Numbered from the stretch's first letter, positions 36,099-45,327 are shown. The stretch: DNA of 64,000 bases from Fictibacillus norfolkensis (GCF_014836645.1 NZ_JACSQM010000011.1:1-64000); one strand, 5' to 3'. Notes: a model not told the origin generated them from the letters alone. Numbers and translations are program-made.

Positions 36099-36593
36099 TT
36101 GAAAAAATGGGGTGCTTTATTTATTGCAGGGGTTCTTCTTACGGGCTGCTCTGAAAAAGAAGCTGAAAAGGAATCGAAGTTCACGATTAAAGATGCGATC
36201 AAAAAGGATCATGTAGTTATACAGAACTTATCTGATAAAGAACATGAAATCATGACAGGTGCGACAAAAACAGAGTATTTGGTTCCTATGTTTGCTTTTT
36301 TGGATGATGTAAAAGCCAATAAGGAGAGCAAACTGCAAATAACGATTTTTCCAAAAAGCGGTAAGCCGACAACAAGCGAGCTGCACTTTGTAAATAAAGA
36401 TAAGACTGTTTTTAAGAATAAAAACAAAACATTTGCTATGCCAACAGGTGACATTGAATGTATAAGTATTTTAGATTCAAACAGACATATAGCATTAGAT
36501 GGATGTAAGGGAGATTTGAATAATGTTTTTGTCATTCCGTTTGGATCAAGAGATTATAATCTTGCGAAAGCGGAATATAAAAGCAATAAATAG
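36099..36593 (+). CDS. Small lipoprotein, first gene of a permease operon
   Basis: 164 residues. A signal peptide ends in the lipobox LLTGC, so the protein should be lipid-anchored outside the membrane. The start is TTG 36099 with AAAAGGGGG upstream. The rest is soluble and lysine-rich, with two further cysteines (ECISIL, LDGCKG) that could form a disulfide. I recognise no family. It is 9 bases before the first permease gene, so it belongs to that transport operon. It is too short for a normal Opp-type solute-binding protein. Confidence 0.75.
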   Translation: MKKWGALFIAGVLLTGCSEKEAEKESKFTIKDAIKKDHVVIQNLSDKEHEIMTGATKTEYLVPMFAFLDDVKANKESKLQITIFPKSGKPTTSELHFVNKDKTVFKNKNKTFAMPTGDIECISILDSNRHIALDGCKGDLNNVFVIPFGSRDYNLAKAEYKSNK

Positions 36594-36602
36594 GGGGATT
36601 TT

Positions 36603-37457
36603 ATGCCGTTCATTTTAAGAGATAGTGTGTTTTCTTTTGTTCTATCTATAATTGGGATCATTCTCCTTGGTTCCATTCCTTTCATGTTTACTAACATGTC
36701 CTTCGATACGAATGGTTATTTGAATGGAATTGGTGAATTGTTTAAGGGACTGATGCATCCAGGAGAGATTATGTATTTTACGGAAAGCGGTAAGTACTCA
36801 CTTTTCCCAAGCATGTGGAACATTTATGGTTATTCATTAACACTTTTGTTTTCTGCGTTTTTCATTGCACTTATCGCAGCGATTGTTTTGGCTATCACCA
36901 TCTTTATGCTGCCATCACGCTTAAAAGATAAGATACGTGTGTTTTCATTTGTATTTGAATCTATACCCGATGTATTGATTGCAATAGGCATACAGTTTTT
37001 TATTGTATGGTTTTTTAAAAAGACGAATATTCTTTTATTTCAGATTGTGTCACTGCATGATCAGAAGACATATGCTGTTCCTATTTTTTGTTTAACCATT
37101 GTTCCTTTGTTTATGATCTTACGCATTTTGCTTCTTAACATGGAAGATGAATTTCAAAAAGATTATATCGATACAGCCAAAAGTAAAGGAATAGGAGGAT
37201 TTCGTATTCTCTACAGGCATGTTTTGCCCAATACACTACTCAGTGTTTTTCATCAATCACGGAATATCCTTTGGTTTATGTTATCGAACTTATTAATGGT
37301 TGAATTTTTGTTTAATGTTTATGGAATTACAACTCTAGTCAGACAAATGGGAAGTCCTGAAATTTTTACGATTTCCATGTTGTTATTGTTTATACCCATG
37401 TTTCTGTTTTTTACATGTCTTAGAATCTTTACATATAAGTGGGTGGGCCAAAAGTGA
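36603..37457 (+). CDS. ABC transporter permease, OppB/DppB-like
   Basis: 284 residues with about six membrane helices. The cytoplasmic loop DTAKSKGIGGFRILYRHVLPN is the EAA motif that docks the ATPase in peptide/nickel permeases. RBS GGGGG before ATG 36603. It overlaps the next permease gene by four bases (GTGA). No ATP-binding gene or substrate-binding gene is present nearby, so the ATPase must come from elsewhere or the system is degraded. Confidence 0.82.
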   Translation: MPFILRDSVFSFVLSIIGIILLGSIPFMFTNMSFDTNGYLNGIGELFKGLMHPGEIMYFTESGKYSLFPSMWNIYGYSLTLLFSAFFIALIAAIVLAITIFMLPSRLKDKIRVFSFVFESIPDVLIAIGIQFFIVWFFKKTNILLFQIVSLHDQKTYAVPIFCLTIVPLFMILRILLLNMEDEFQKDYIDTAKSKGIGGFRILYRHVLPNTLLSVFHQSRNILWFMLSNLLMVEFLFNVYGITTLVRQMGSPEIFTISMLLLFIPMFLFFTCLRIFTYKWVGQK

Positions 37458-38452
37458 TAAAGGGGATATGGAAGCAACCATTCTTTATAATAGGTTTTTT
37501 ATTTGTCTTTTCATTGCTTACTTTTAGCTTGTACCACTATTATGTTATGGATAACGAAATCTATGAAAATCAAATCGTTTACGAAGGTATCACACCGGTT
37601 GATAAAGCGCCTTTTGCTCCATCCAGTGAATATTGGTTCGGCAGTGACAGGATGGGAGCAGACTTATTTTATCAAATCATATCTGGCGCCAAACATACAT
37701 TAGGTATTGCCTTTTTAGCTAGTTTCCTTCGGATGATCCTTTCCTATTTAGGAGGCATTTTGTTATTGAGTGCGGGTCGAATTCTACCAGTGGTTAAAGG
37801 TTTAGGACAATCCTTTTATTATATCCCTTCAGCTTTGCTCATTGCTCTGATTCTATGGCCAGTCATTATTTCAGATCAGTTTACATACTGGGACAAAGTA
37901 TATTTTGAACTCTTATTAATAGTACTGATTGCTGTACCAAACACAGCCATTTTAATCAAGGAGGAAATTAACCTCATCCAGCAGGAAGAATTCATTACGA
38001 GTGCAAAACTGATGGGTGGGAGCAGATTGCGAATTCTAATTAAGCATGTTATGCCACACCTATGGCCGAAGCTTCTTCTTATGTATGTTCAGCAAGTCAT
38101 TGCGGTGTTACTTTTGCTAGCGCATCTTGGTATATTAGGAATCTTCTTTGGAGGGACGATTTTTCGGGAATACGGGATGGAATTCACAATACCTGTATCA
38201 GTTTCAAACGAATGGTCTGGACTACTAGGAGGCTATTATTATCAGCTAAGACTTGCACCATGGCTAGTGATTTTTCCAGTACTCAGTTTTGCAACCGTAA
38301 TTATGGCGTTTAACTTTATGGCTGAAGGTATTAAGCGTGCGAGTGATCAAACATTTGTGAAGAAAAAGGTAAAAAAGAAAGATTTCAGTAAAGTACAACC
38401 TACTGCAAAGGATGCCTCGTTTACCTTTATAAATAAGAAAAAGATCAGTTAA
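37454..38452 (+). CDS. ABC transporter permease, OppC/DppC-like
   Basis: 332 residues. An N-terminal helix is followed by the periplasmic WFGSDRMGADLF block typical of OppC. Five more helices and the EAA loop (TSAKLMGGSRLRILIKHVMPHL) follow. The GTG at 37454 forms a GTGA overlap with the previous stop and is preferred; GTG 37439 is also in frame. It pairs with the OppB-like subunit. The C-terminus has a lysine-rich tail. No ATPase partner is encoded in the operon. Confidence 0.82.
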   Translation: MIKGIWKQPFFIIGFLFVFSLLTFSLYHYYVMDNEIYENQIVYEGITPVDKAPFAPSSEYWFGSDRMGADLFYQIISGAKHTLGIAFLASFLRMILSYLGGILLLSAGRILPVVKGLGQSFYYIPSALLIALILWPVIISDQFTYWDKVYFELLLIVLIAVPNTAILIKEEINLIQQEEFITSAKLMGGSRLRILIKHVMPHLWPKLLLMYVQQVIAVLLLLAHLGILGIFFGGTIFREYGMEFTIPVSVSNEWSGLLGGYYYQLRLAPWLVIFPVLSFATVIMAFNFMAEGIKRASDQTFVKKKVKKKDFSKVQPTAKDASFTFINKKKIS

Positions 38453-38480
38453 ATAAAAAAGCAAGAGCACAGACTCTTGC
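38453..38480 (-). terminator. Terminator of the yjcZ-like gene
   Basis: GCAAGAG (38461-38467) and CTCTTGC (38474-38480) with an A run on the plus strand, giving a T run for minus-strand transcripts. It may also end the permease operon. Confidence 0.7.
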
Positions 38481-38494
38481 TTCTTAATAAACTA

Positions 38495-38671
38495 CTATCT
38501 CCACGACGCACCGATGATGATGAGAAGGATAAATAGCACGACAATTAAAGCGAAAGCGCCGCCTCCTCCGCCGTAGCCGCCATATCCGTAACCGCTGCAT
38601 GGGGTGTAGCAACCATATCCGTAACCTGGATAGCCCCAGTTACGTTGTTGTTTCTGTCTTTTTCCAAACAT
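38495..38671 (-). CDS. YjcZ family sporulation protein
   Basis: 58 residues. It has a basic N-terminus ([10 protein letters not shown]), a Tyr/Gly-rich middle ([12 protein letters not shown]) and the hydrophobic C-terminal segment [18 protein letters not shown]. That is the signature of the small YjcZ/YtzL-type sporulation proteins of Bacillus. RBS AAGGAGG lies eight bases before the start. Likely a small single-pass membrane or coat-associated protein. Confidence is high for the family; its precise role is unknown. Confidence 0.85.
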   Translation of the reverse strand: MFGKRQKQQRNWGYPGYGYGCYTPCSGYGYGGYGGGGGAFALIVVLFILLIIIGASWR

Positions 38672-38800
38672 GCTGTAAGTCCTCCTTCTTTCTTGTGCCT
38701 TATGCTTTCATCTTAGTGTATGTCCCAGAAGAAGGAGTGACATGGACAAAATCCTAATGAACTTGAAAAAGTTTCATGGAATGCTAGGAGGACAATGCTA

Positions 38801-39287
38801 ATGAGTGAAGGGATCATGCAGTATAACAGTTTAGTAAATTGGCTTCAGGAGCTACAAAGAATGCCTGAAGAATATTGGCTGGAGCCTATTCAAGAAGATA
38901 AGTGGTCTAGGTGAAATCATCGCCCATATTAAAGCATGGGATGTGTTCGTTTGGGATGAAAGGTTTTCTTATTTTCTAAAAAGTACTAACACACCACCTA
39001 AAATAGGGGATGTAGAAGAAATAAATAAAAATGCTGCCCATGAAGCAAAATCGGGTATCTCCAAGAATGCTTTGATTGATGAAGTAATTGAATGTCGACT
39101 CGTCTTATCTAGAAAACTTCAAGAACTGCCGAATAGGATGTGGGAAGAAAAATTTCAGTTGGGACATTCATGGATTACATTATGTGAATATATTAAGGGT
39201 ATGATTGAACACGATGATCATCATAAAAATCAAATTGAAAAATTCCTTTTGAATAAAGGGATTGAACTCTTCAAACAAGAAGTGTGA
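38801..39287 (+). pseudogene. DinB/YfiT-like protein gene, frameshifted
   Basis: AGGAGGA precedes ATG 38801. The first frame gives YNSLVNWLQELQRMPEEYW and EDKWSR before a TGA at 38912-38914. The next frame continues at once with GEIIAHIKAWDVFVWDERF and ends HDDHHKNQIEKFL, the DinB-family four-helix pattern with metal-ligand histidines. One extra base (or two missing) at 38907-38910 explains the break. Joined, the product would be about 161 residues. A second DinB-like gene starts at 63648. Confidence 0.75.
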
Positions 39288-39419
39288 ATATGTAGGAAAT
39301 AAAGTCGAATTTCCCCGGAAATTATCTTAGGAAATAATGGAAACCTTTAAAAGAGCTTCTATCAAGACAGAAGTTCTTTTTTTCGTTAACATAAAAGAAA
39401 AATGAATGAAAGAGGACTT

Positions 39420-40289
39420 ATGGATACAGTAACTCACACATTGTTTGGTTTAACGTTGTATGGCGCTGCGAATAAAATGAACATGGACAAGTCACACAAG
39501 AGGGCTTTGTTGTTTACTACAGTGGTTGGCAGTCAGATTCCTGATATTGATGTGGTCGTAAACCTTACGGAAACGGGCCGAATCATGCAGCAGATGTGGC
39601 ATAGAGGATTAACACATTCTTTTTTCCTCGTCCCTGTTTGGGGCATTATCATCTATCTTCTTAGCAGGCTTTTATTTAAGGTGAAAGATCGAAGGCTTTT
39701 CTACTGGGCGCTCTTAGCCGTGTTTATTCATAATACGAGTGATCTCTTTAACACGTGGGGAACAGGATATCTCGAGCCTTTCTCAAGCTATCGAGTCACA
39801 TTTGGTACGATTCCCATTGTTGATTTTGTATATTGGTTCTTGATGCTCGCTGGTTTTATCGTTTCAAGAAAAAAAGAACCATCAGATCGTTTTAAAGTTT
39901 TCCGCGTGGTATGGATTTTGATGGTTGCACATGTTGCAGTTCAGTCGCTACAAGGTTATGTCATCTATAATGAAGCAAAAGAAAAGTATGATGAGGTAGC
40001 ATTAGCGGCAGGCTTTGTTCCTACCCAGTTTCAAGTGATCGGTAAAAAAGATAGTAAAGTAGAGATTGTAAAAGATAGTCTTTTTATTGAGCCTGAGGTA
40101 GAGCATGTGTTGGTTTCCAGCGATGAAGCTGATCTAGAGCCGCTTTTTGAAGAGAATCCAAAAGCAAAAACTCTTTATGATTGGTCTCCGTTCGTTGTTG
40201 TGGTTGAAGAAGAAAAGAAACTAGGGATCTATGATCCTCGTTTTTATCGCAATGGAGAATCCTTTTTGTATGAGTTCATAGAAAAGTAA
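39420..40289 (+). CDS. Membrane-bound metal-dependent hydrolase, YdjM/YfhP family
   Basis: 289 residues. The N-terminal DTVTHTLFGLTLY, PDIDVVVNL and HRGLTHSFF motifs supply the conserved histidines and aspartates of the YdjM (LexA-binding, putative hydrolase) family. Four to five membrane helices follow and a soluble C-terminal domain closes the protein. The ATG at 39420 has AGAGGA upstream; the open frame from 39402 lacks a site. It converges with the PBP gene. Its biochemical activity is not established for the family. Confidence 0.82.
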   Translation: MDTVTHTLFGLTLYGAANKMNMDKSHKRALLFTTVVGSQIPDIDVVVNLTETGRIMQQMWHRGLTHSFFLVPVWGIIIYLLSRLLFKVKDRRLFYWALLAVFIHNTSDLFNTWGTGYLEPFSSYRVTFGTIPIVDFVYWFLMLAGFIVSRKKEPSDRFKVFRVVWILMVAHVAVQSLQGYVIYNEAKEKYDEVALAAGFVPTQFQVIGKKDSKVEIVKDSLFIEPEVEHVLVSSDEADLEPLFEENPKAKTLYDWSPFVVVVEEEKKLGIYDPRFYRNGESFLYEFIEK

Positions 40290-40320
40290 CCCGCCTACAT
40301 TAGCGGGTTACTTCTTTGAT
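40284..40320. terminator. Bidirectional terminator between yfhP-like and PBP genes
   Basis: TAACCCGC (40287-40294) and GCGGGTTA (40303-40310) form a perfect 8-bp stem. The stem begins at the stop codon of the plus-strand gene. Confidence 0.75.
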
Positions 40321-42719
40321 TACGGTGTAGTTGTTGTTCCAGATGTTCCAGCATCTGCTCCTGTTCCTGTTCCCGTACCTTGACCACCGTCCGCTGGTGG
40401 TGGCTCAGTCGGTGGCGGATCTGTTGTCGGAGGAGGTTCCGTTGGTGGTGGATCTGGTACTGTTGGTGGATCCTCCGGTTCAGGTTTTGTATCAGGATCA
40501 TCCGGGTTATCATCTTGTGGTGGTGGAGGATCAGCCTCGTCCTCTGGCTTTGTTGGAGGAGGCTCTGTTTGTTTTTCGTCTTCGTTCTTTTTCTCTTCTT
40601 CTTTAACCTTATCTGAATCTTTCTTTTTATCATCCTTCATTTCTTTATTTTCTTTTTTGTTTGTCTTTGTCCGTTCGTTCTTAGCGGCTTTCTTTGTTTT
40701 AACCGGAGCAGTCATCTCTTTAAGCGATGTCCCTTTTACGATGAGCTCTTTCGTTACATTAGAACCGTTTTCATCTTTCGTTACATATCCAGTATTTTTA
40801 TTGATGTATACTTCCTCAACAGATTTTGGCTTAGAAAATCCAGCAGTCTTTTTATCTTTTGATACTTCAGAGACGATTGACTTGAAAATGTATTTTGCGA
40901 TTTTTTGGTCTTCAGGTGTTAGGTAGCTCTCAGCTGTTGTTTTGTCATAACCTGTCCATACAGCGGCTGTGTAATTTGTTGTATAACCTGCGAACCAAGA
41001 GTCACTAGAGCCCTTCTCAATATGATCAAGACCATCTGGCATATTCGTCGTTCCTGTTTTTCCTGCAACCTCTAACCCGGGGACAGCGGCTAGCGTTCCT
41101 GTTCCTCGTTTAACAACATCTTTAAGCATATCTGTAATCATATAAGCCGTGTAATCATGCATGGCTGCAACAGGCTTTGATTCGTACTTCGTTTCATATC
41201 CATCCGGATATTTTACACTACGAAGCGTGGTCGGTTTATGATAGACACCTTGGTTTCCGAATGCCGTATAAGCGCCTGCTAGTTCAAGCGGTGAGGGCCC
41301 TTTGCCAAATCCGCCAATGGCATAGGCAGGATGAGCGTTCTTAATAGGAATACCTAATTGTTTGGCAAAGCTTACAGCATCTTCTGAGCCAACTTCCATA
41401 AAGCTTTTGATCGCAGGTATGTTGTAGGAATGAACGAGTGCTTCTCTCATGGAAACCTCTCCATGAAATTCATCATCCCAGTTTCCGGCTTCCCAACCGT
41501 CGATCTCTAACTCTTCATCTTTAATCTGTTTATACGTAGACCATTTAAACTTTTCTATTGCTGGACCATAATCTAAGATGGGTTTGATGGTCGAACCGGG
41601 CTGGCGTGTTATATCAGTCGCATAGTTAAATCCTTTTTCAATGTTTTGCTCACCGCTTGTTCGGTTCCCGCCTAATGCGCGAATTACACCTGTCTTTGTA
41701 TCGAGCAGCGCGACACCGGCCTTGAATTTGTCATTTGGATAGTTTACATATTCTTCAGTAGATAGCACTTTTTCTGTATGAGCTTGAGCTTTTGGATCAA
41801 GCGTTGTGTAAATTTTTAATCCGCCTTCATAAATCGCTCTCTCAGAAACTCCTTTTTCTTTTAATTCCTTAATCACTTGCTGAATAAAAGCATCATACTT
41901 TAATCGCTTCGTTTTTTCTTTTGAGAGGGATTCCGTTACGGATGTACGGAGAGCTTCTTCTTTTTGCTGTTTAGTAATTGCACCATTCTTGTACATGAGC
42001 TGCAGTACGGTATTTCGTCTTTCTTCTGCCACTTTAGGGTGAAGGAAAGGATCGTAACTGCTCGGCCTTTGAGGAAGACCAGCTAAAAGAGCGGCTTCTG
42101 CGGGCGATAGATCTTTAAGAGGCTTATTAAAATAGGTTTTTGAGGCAGTCGCAACACCATATGCTCCGCTGCCAAAATAGATTTTGTTTAAGTACATCTC
42201 CAGGATTTGATTCTTTGTGTACTTTTGTTCTAATTGAATAGCAAGATAAGCTTCTTGCACTTTTCGTTCGAGTGTCTTGTCGGACGATAGAACTGAGTTT
42301 TTTACAACCTGCTGTGTGATCGTACTTGCTCCTTCAGCACCGAATCCATCTTGTACATTTGCAACCGCGGCTCCGACTATACGCTTCACGTCTATTCCCA
42401 TGTGATCTTTAAATCGAACGTCTTCTGTAGAGATAAATGCTTGTTGAACAAGTTCTGGTATGTCATCAATCTTGATATATTCTCGTCGTTCAGAGCTTGT
42501 TACATACGTGATGAACTTATCGTTCATATCGTAGATCATCGATGATTGAGGATCCTTCAGGTCGTCAGCTGTAAGCTTCGGAGTTCCATTCACGTATGCA
42601 TAGATCATGGCCCCTCCAAATGTCACACTGGATAAGAAAAGAATGAGAGTAATAATAGCTGTTCGCCGAATCCAAAGTGATCGTTTTCTTTTCTGACGAA
42701 GTACAGACCGTTTCGCCAT
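40320..42719 (-). CDS. Class A penicillin-binding protein 1A
   Basis: 799 residues. It has a short basic cytoplasmic tail and one membrane helix (AIITLILFLSSVTFGGAMIY). The glycosyltransferase domain contains STEDVRFKDHMGID and GASTITQQVVKN. The transpeptidase domain has the active serine S376-TIK (K379) and K554-TGT. It polymerises and cross-links peptidoglycan. From about residue 690 the tail becomes charged (K/E runs) and then Pro/Thr/Glu-rich with PPPTEPPP repeats and a Gly-Thr end. This disordered extension is probably exposed in the wall. It resembles PonA, but the recU partner is absent here. Confidence 0.92.
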   Translation of the reverse strand: MAKRSVLRQKRKRSLWIRRTAIITLILFLSSVTFGGAMIYAYVNGTPKLTADDLKDPQSSMIYDMNDKFITYVTSSERREYIKIDDIPELVQQAFISTEDVRFKDHMGIDVKRIVGAAVANVQDGFGAEGASTITQQVVKNSVLSSDKTLERKVQEAYLAIQLEQKYTKNQILEMYLNKIYFGSGAYGVATASKTYFNKPLKDLSPAEAALLAGLPQRPSSYDPFLHPKVAEERRNTVLQLMYKNGAITKQQKEEALRTSVTESLSKEKTKRLKYDAFIQQVIKELKEKGVSERAIYEGGLKIYTTLDPKAQAHTEKVLSTEEYVNYPNDKFKAGVALLDTKTGVIRALGGNRTSGEQNIEKGFNYATDITRQPGSTIKPILDYGPAIEKFKWSTYKQIKDEELEIDGWEAGNWDDEFHGEVSMREALVHSYNIPAIKSFMEVGSEDAVSFAKQLGIPIKNAHPAYAIGGFGKGPSPLELAGAYTAFGNQGVYHKPTTLRSVKYPDGYETKYESKPVAAMHDYTAYMITDMLKDVVKRGTGTLAAVPGLEVAGKTGTTNMPDGLDHIEKGSSDSWFAGYTTNYTAAVWTGYDKTTAESYLTPEDQKIAKYIFKSIVSEVSKDKKTAGFSKPKSVEEVYINKNTGYVTKDENGSNVTKELIVKGTSLKEMTAPVKTKKAAKNERTKTNKKENKEMKDDKKKDSDKVKEEEKKNEDEKQTEPPPTKPEDEADPPPPQDDNPDDPDTKPEPEDPPTVPDPPPTEPPPTTDPPPTEPPPADGGQGTGTGTGADAGTSGTTTTP

Positions 42720-42830
42720 AGCACTCTTCCTTTCTCTAAGTTTCTACTCCTGATTTACCCAATACTTGTAAATATAAAACAGTTTATAAAGAGACTGGAT
42801 GGGGGACAGTTAAATTAGAGGAGTGATTTT

Positions 42831-43133
42831 ATGAAAACACAGACGAAAGAAAGAGCTCAGATTATTTACTCCATGTTGGAAGATATTCATCAAAACAAAA
42901 GCTTAAGTGAAGAACAGCTCAATAAATTAACGGAAGTTGCTCAACTATTAAAAGAAGATGTTGAGATCGGAGAGAAAACTTCTGGTGTACTAGATGATAT
43001 GAGTGAATTTGGAGAGAAGGCTCTTCAATTGTCATCAGAACAACAATTAAACGATTATTTAAAGCAAGAAGATCGAAAAGTTGAAGAGTATTATGATCAT
43101 TTTAAGATGTTATTTAATGAAGAAAGATCATAA
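42831..43133 (+). CDS. Hypothetical 100-residue helical protein
   Basis: A good RBS (GAGGAG) precedes the ATG. The protein is entirely charged and helical (EQLNKLTEVAQLLKEDVEI) with no hydrophobic segment, so it is probably cytoplasmic. It is divergent from the PBP gene. I do not recognise a family. Confidence 0.65.
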   Translation: MKTQTKERAQIIYSMLEDIHQNKSLSEEQLNKLTEVAQLLKEDVEIGEKTSGVLDDMSEFGEKALQLSSEQQLNDYLKQEDRKVEEYYDHFKMLFNEERS

Positions 43134-43259
43134 ATGTGGAAAGCTGATATCTAGGGGGATTTTTCTCTGGATATCAGTTTTTTAATTTCGAGAAAAGGAA
43201 TTCTGATTTTGTCGAACGATTATGTTGGTCATACATTTCTTTTTTTTATAAAATTTAAT

Positions 43260-43277
43260 AAAACGACCAGTCGTTTT
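43260..43277. promoter_or_regulatory. Palindromic TetR-type operator
   Basis: AAAACGACCAGTCGTTTT is an 18-bp near-perfect palindrome (AAAACGAC-CA-GTCGTTTT). It is placed between a probable -10 region (TATAAA near 43247) and the GNAT gene. A TetR-family repressor gene is the next gene after the GNAT, so autoregulation of the pair is likely. Confidence 0.75.
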
Positions 43278-43304
43278 TAAAAAGAAGATTGAGGAGTGAT
43301 TGTA

Positions 43305-44213
43305 GTGTTAGTCATTAAACGATTTAGTGAGTTAACCTTTAATGAAGCGATTTCGTTATGGAACGAATCGTGGAAGCATTATTTCTCTGATATGACCATG
43401 GACCTTAATCGATTCATACAAAAGATTGCAGGTGAAGGAATTTCCTTAGAAAAGTCAGTCGTGGCTGTTTACGATGGCAAGTTGGCAGGGTTTGTACTGA
43501 ACAGTTTTCGAACGATTAACGGCAAACGATACGTATGGAACGGAGGGACCGCGATCGCTCCAGATTTTAGAGGAATGGGTGTTGGCAAGAAACTCATAAC
43601 CGTCTGTCTAAACATATATGCAGAAGAAAAGGTCGAAATCGCAAGGCTCGAAGCGATAAAAGAAAATGAACCTGCTATTCAACTATATAAAAGCATGGGT
43701 TATGAGACGTTTGAAGAACTGACATATCTTCAGCATGAAGGGCTCATTACAGCTTGGAACAGTGCAAGTTCAGAAATACAGATCAAAGAAGTATCTCTGT
43801 TTGATATACAACGATTGTCCTTTTTTAAACCTAGTACCGCATGGCAGACGCAATTTCAGAGTCTAAGAGACTGTATTTGTGTGGTAGGAATGAAAGACGA
43901 AATTCCACTCGGATATGCTGTGTATAAAAAAGTGCATAATGAAACAGGGAAGCTATCCGCAATTCTACTCTATCAATGTGTAACCGACGAACAGAATGAA
44001 TTCCAAGAGGAGACGGTGAGAGAATTAGTAAAAACCGCATTCGCCTCAGCTGAGGAATCTGTAAAAAGGTTAACGATCAACATACCTAAAAAAGAGGATT
44101 CATTAAACAAACTTTTGCGTGATACAGGATTTACGACGTATGTTGAACAAGTACATATGGAACGGGTAATCAGTCAAACATCCGAGCCGAAAGCAGTGAA
44201 AACTTTTTCCTAA
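43305..44213 (+). CDS. GNAT family N-acetyltransferase (two-domain)
   Basis: 302 residues. The first half has the acetyl-CoA loop (TAIAPDFRGMGVGKKLI) and NEPAIQLYKSMGYETFEEL. The second half looks like a degenerate GNAT repeat (TIEEEL-type helix, LLRDTGFTTYVEQVHMER). The GTG at 43305 is eight bases from GAGGAG; the GTG at 43296 overlaps that site. It is in a probable operon with the TetR gene and is controlled by the operator just upstream. The substrate is unknown; detoxification of an antibiotic or metabolite is possible. Confidence 0.82.
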   Translation: MLVIKRFSELTFNEAISLWNESWKHYFSDMTMDLNRFIQKIAGEGISLEKSVVAVYDGKLAGFVLNSFRTINGKRYVWNGGTAIAPDFRGMGVGKKLITVCLNIYAEEKVEIARLEAIKENEPAIQLYKSMGYETFEELTYLQHEGLITAWNSASSEIQIKEVSLFDIQRLSFFKPSTAWQTQFQSLRDCICVVGMKDEIPLGYAVYKKVHNETGKLSAILLYQCVTDEQNEFQEETVRELVKTAFASAEESVKRLTINIPKKEDSLNKLLRDTGFTTYVEQVHMERVISQTSEPKAVKTFS

Positions 44214-44270
44214 ATAGACTGAAAACTCTGTTATACTTATAGAAGACGTGTCATAAATGGAGGAAGCATC

Positions 44271-44882
44271 ATGCCTAAAGTTTCAGCTGAGTATAAAGAA
44301 GAGAAACGCAACCACATTCTTGAGAGCGCCTTAAAATGCTTTAGTGAAAAGGGATATCAAGCTACGATTATAGACGACATCGTTAAAGATTCGAACATCA
44401 GTAAAGGTGCCATCTATAACTATTTTGCTAGTAAAGAAGAGATCTATCTTCAGCTGTTAAAGAAAAGAACAGATGAATTCTTTGAAGATATGGAACAAGA
44501 GAACGCTTCTCTTACAAGTGCTAGCAGAAAGCTTGAAAATCTATTCAAACGTTGGAAAAAGCAAGAGTTAAAAGAAGATGATCAGCAGACGATGCGTGTA
44601 TATATTGAATTCTGGCTCTATGGATCACGACAAGATGATCTACGAACTATTCTTGCAGCGCGATATAATCGATTTATCGAATATATCGTGAAGATTATTA
44701 AAGATGGTCAGGAATCAGGAGAAATCAAAAAAGAGTTAGATCCGCAGAACATTTCACGAATCTTTTGGGCTCTTCGTGATGGTAACGTGCTTCATTATTC
44801 TTTTTTAGGAGAAGAAGAGCAATATCGGATAGCCTGGGATACCATTGAAGAAATGTTTTTAAGTTATGTAATAACGAAATAA
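44271..44882 (+). CDS. TetR/AcrR family transcriptional regulator
   Basis: 203 residues. The N-terminal HTH reads HILESALKCFSEKGYQATII and SNISKGAIYNYFASKEEIY, the classical TetR DNA-binding domain. The C-terminal ligand and dimer domain is helical. RBS GGAGG before ATG 44271. It follows the GNAT gene by 57 bases and ends in a terminator. The palindrome before the GNAT gene is its probable operator. The closest described type is YfiR-like, but the ligand is unknown. Confidence 0.9.
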   Translation: MPKVSAEYKEEKRNHILESALKCFSEKGYQATIIDDIVKDSNISKGAIYNYFASKEEIYLQLLKKRTDEFFEDMEQENASLTSASRKLENLFKRWKKQELKEDDQQTMRVYIEFWLYGSRQDDLRTILAARYNRFIEYIVKIIKDGQESGEIKKELDPQNISRIFWALRDGNVLHYSFLGEEEQYRIAWDTIEEMFLSYVITK

Positions 44883-44887
44883 AGAGG

Positions 44888-44915
44888 AGGCACCAGTATT
44901 TTTGGTGTCTTTTTT
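44888..44915 (+). terminator. Terminator after tetR-like gene
   Basis: GGCACCA (44889-44895) pairs with TGGTGTC (44903-44909) with one wobble pair, then TTTTTT. Confidence 0.8.
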
Positions 44916-44942
44916 GTATGTGCTAACGGATGCTTTGGTAGT

Positions 44943-45091
44943 AAGGGTATGTGGATATCCAAAAACGTCGAGATAAGTCGACTCGCGGATATATAAGCAA
45001 AACTCGCGGGATTATGCTCAAAATTCGCGGAAATAAATTCAAAACTTCAGGGATTATTATAAATAATTCTTGAATAAATATCGAAAATACC
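44943..45091 (+). repeat. Dispersed 149-nt repeat, copy 2, with five 21-bp units
   Basis: Same build as copy 1 at 316-464. The leader AAGGGTATGTG starts at 44943. The units lie at 44980-45000, 45001-45021, 45022-45042, 45043-45063 and 45064-45084, then AAATACC at 45085-45091. The first unit matches copy 1 at 18 of 21 bases. Identity falls toward the later units while spacing stays exact. Confidence 0.75.
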
Positions 45092-45267
45092 CCGCTACGT
45101 ATCGATGCTGGTTCGCTTTCTCTCCCCTAAAAACCACCTATCCGGATCAAGACATATTTACTGGCTAGTTTTGTCTAAGAAGTTCCACTTTTGTTGGGAA
45201 TTATCGACCAAATGGTCCTATCGAGATGATATAAAAAAGAGTAGACTTAGAAGTAACATGTTTGTAA

Positions 45268-45293
45268 TGTAACTTTTTATAAGTAAATTCGAC
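45268..45293 (+). promoter_or_regulatory. SigX-type autoregulatory promoter
   Basis: TGTAAC (45268-45273), a 16-base spacer and CGAC (45290-45293) match the SigX promoter consensus. It is 34 bases before sigX. Confidence 0.85.
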
Positions 45294-45327
45294 TACATAA
45301 ATACATAGAGATAGGGGGCCATCCGAA

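Noticed and set aside
40295..40633. Long frames on both strands across the PBP tail
   Set aside because: They are products of the low-complexity Pro/Glu/Thr-rich coding repeat and have no start signals.
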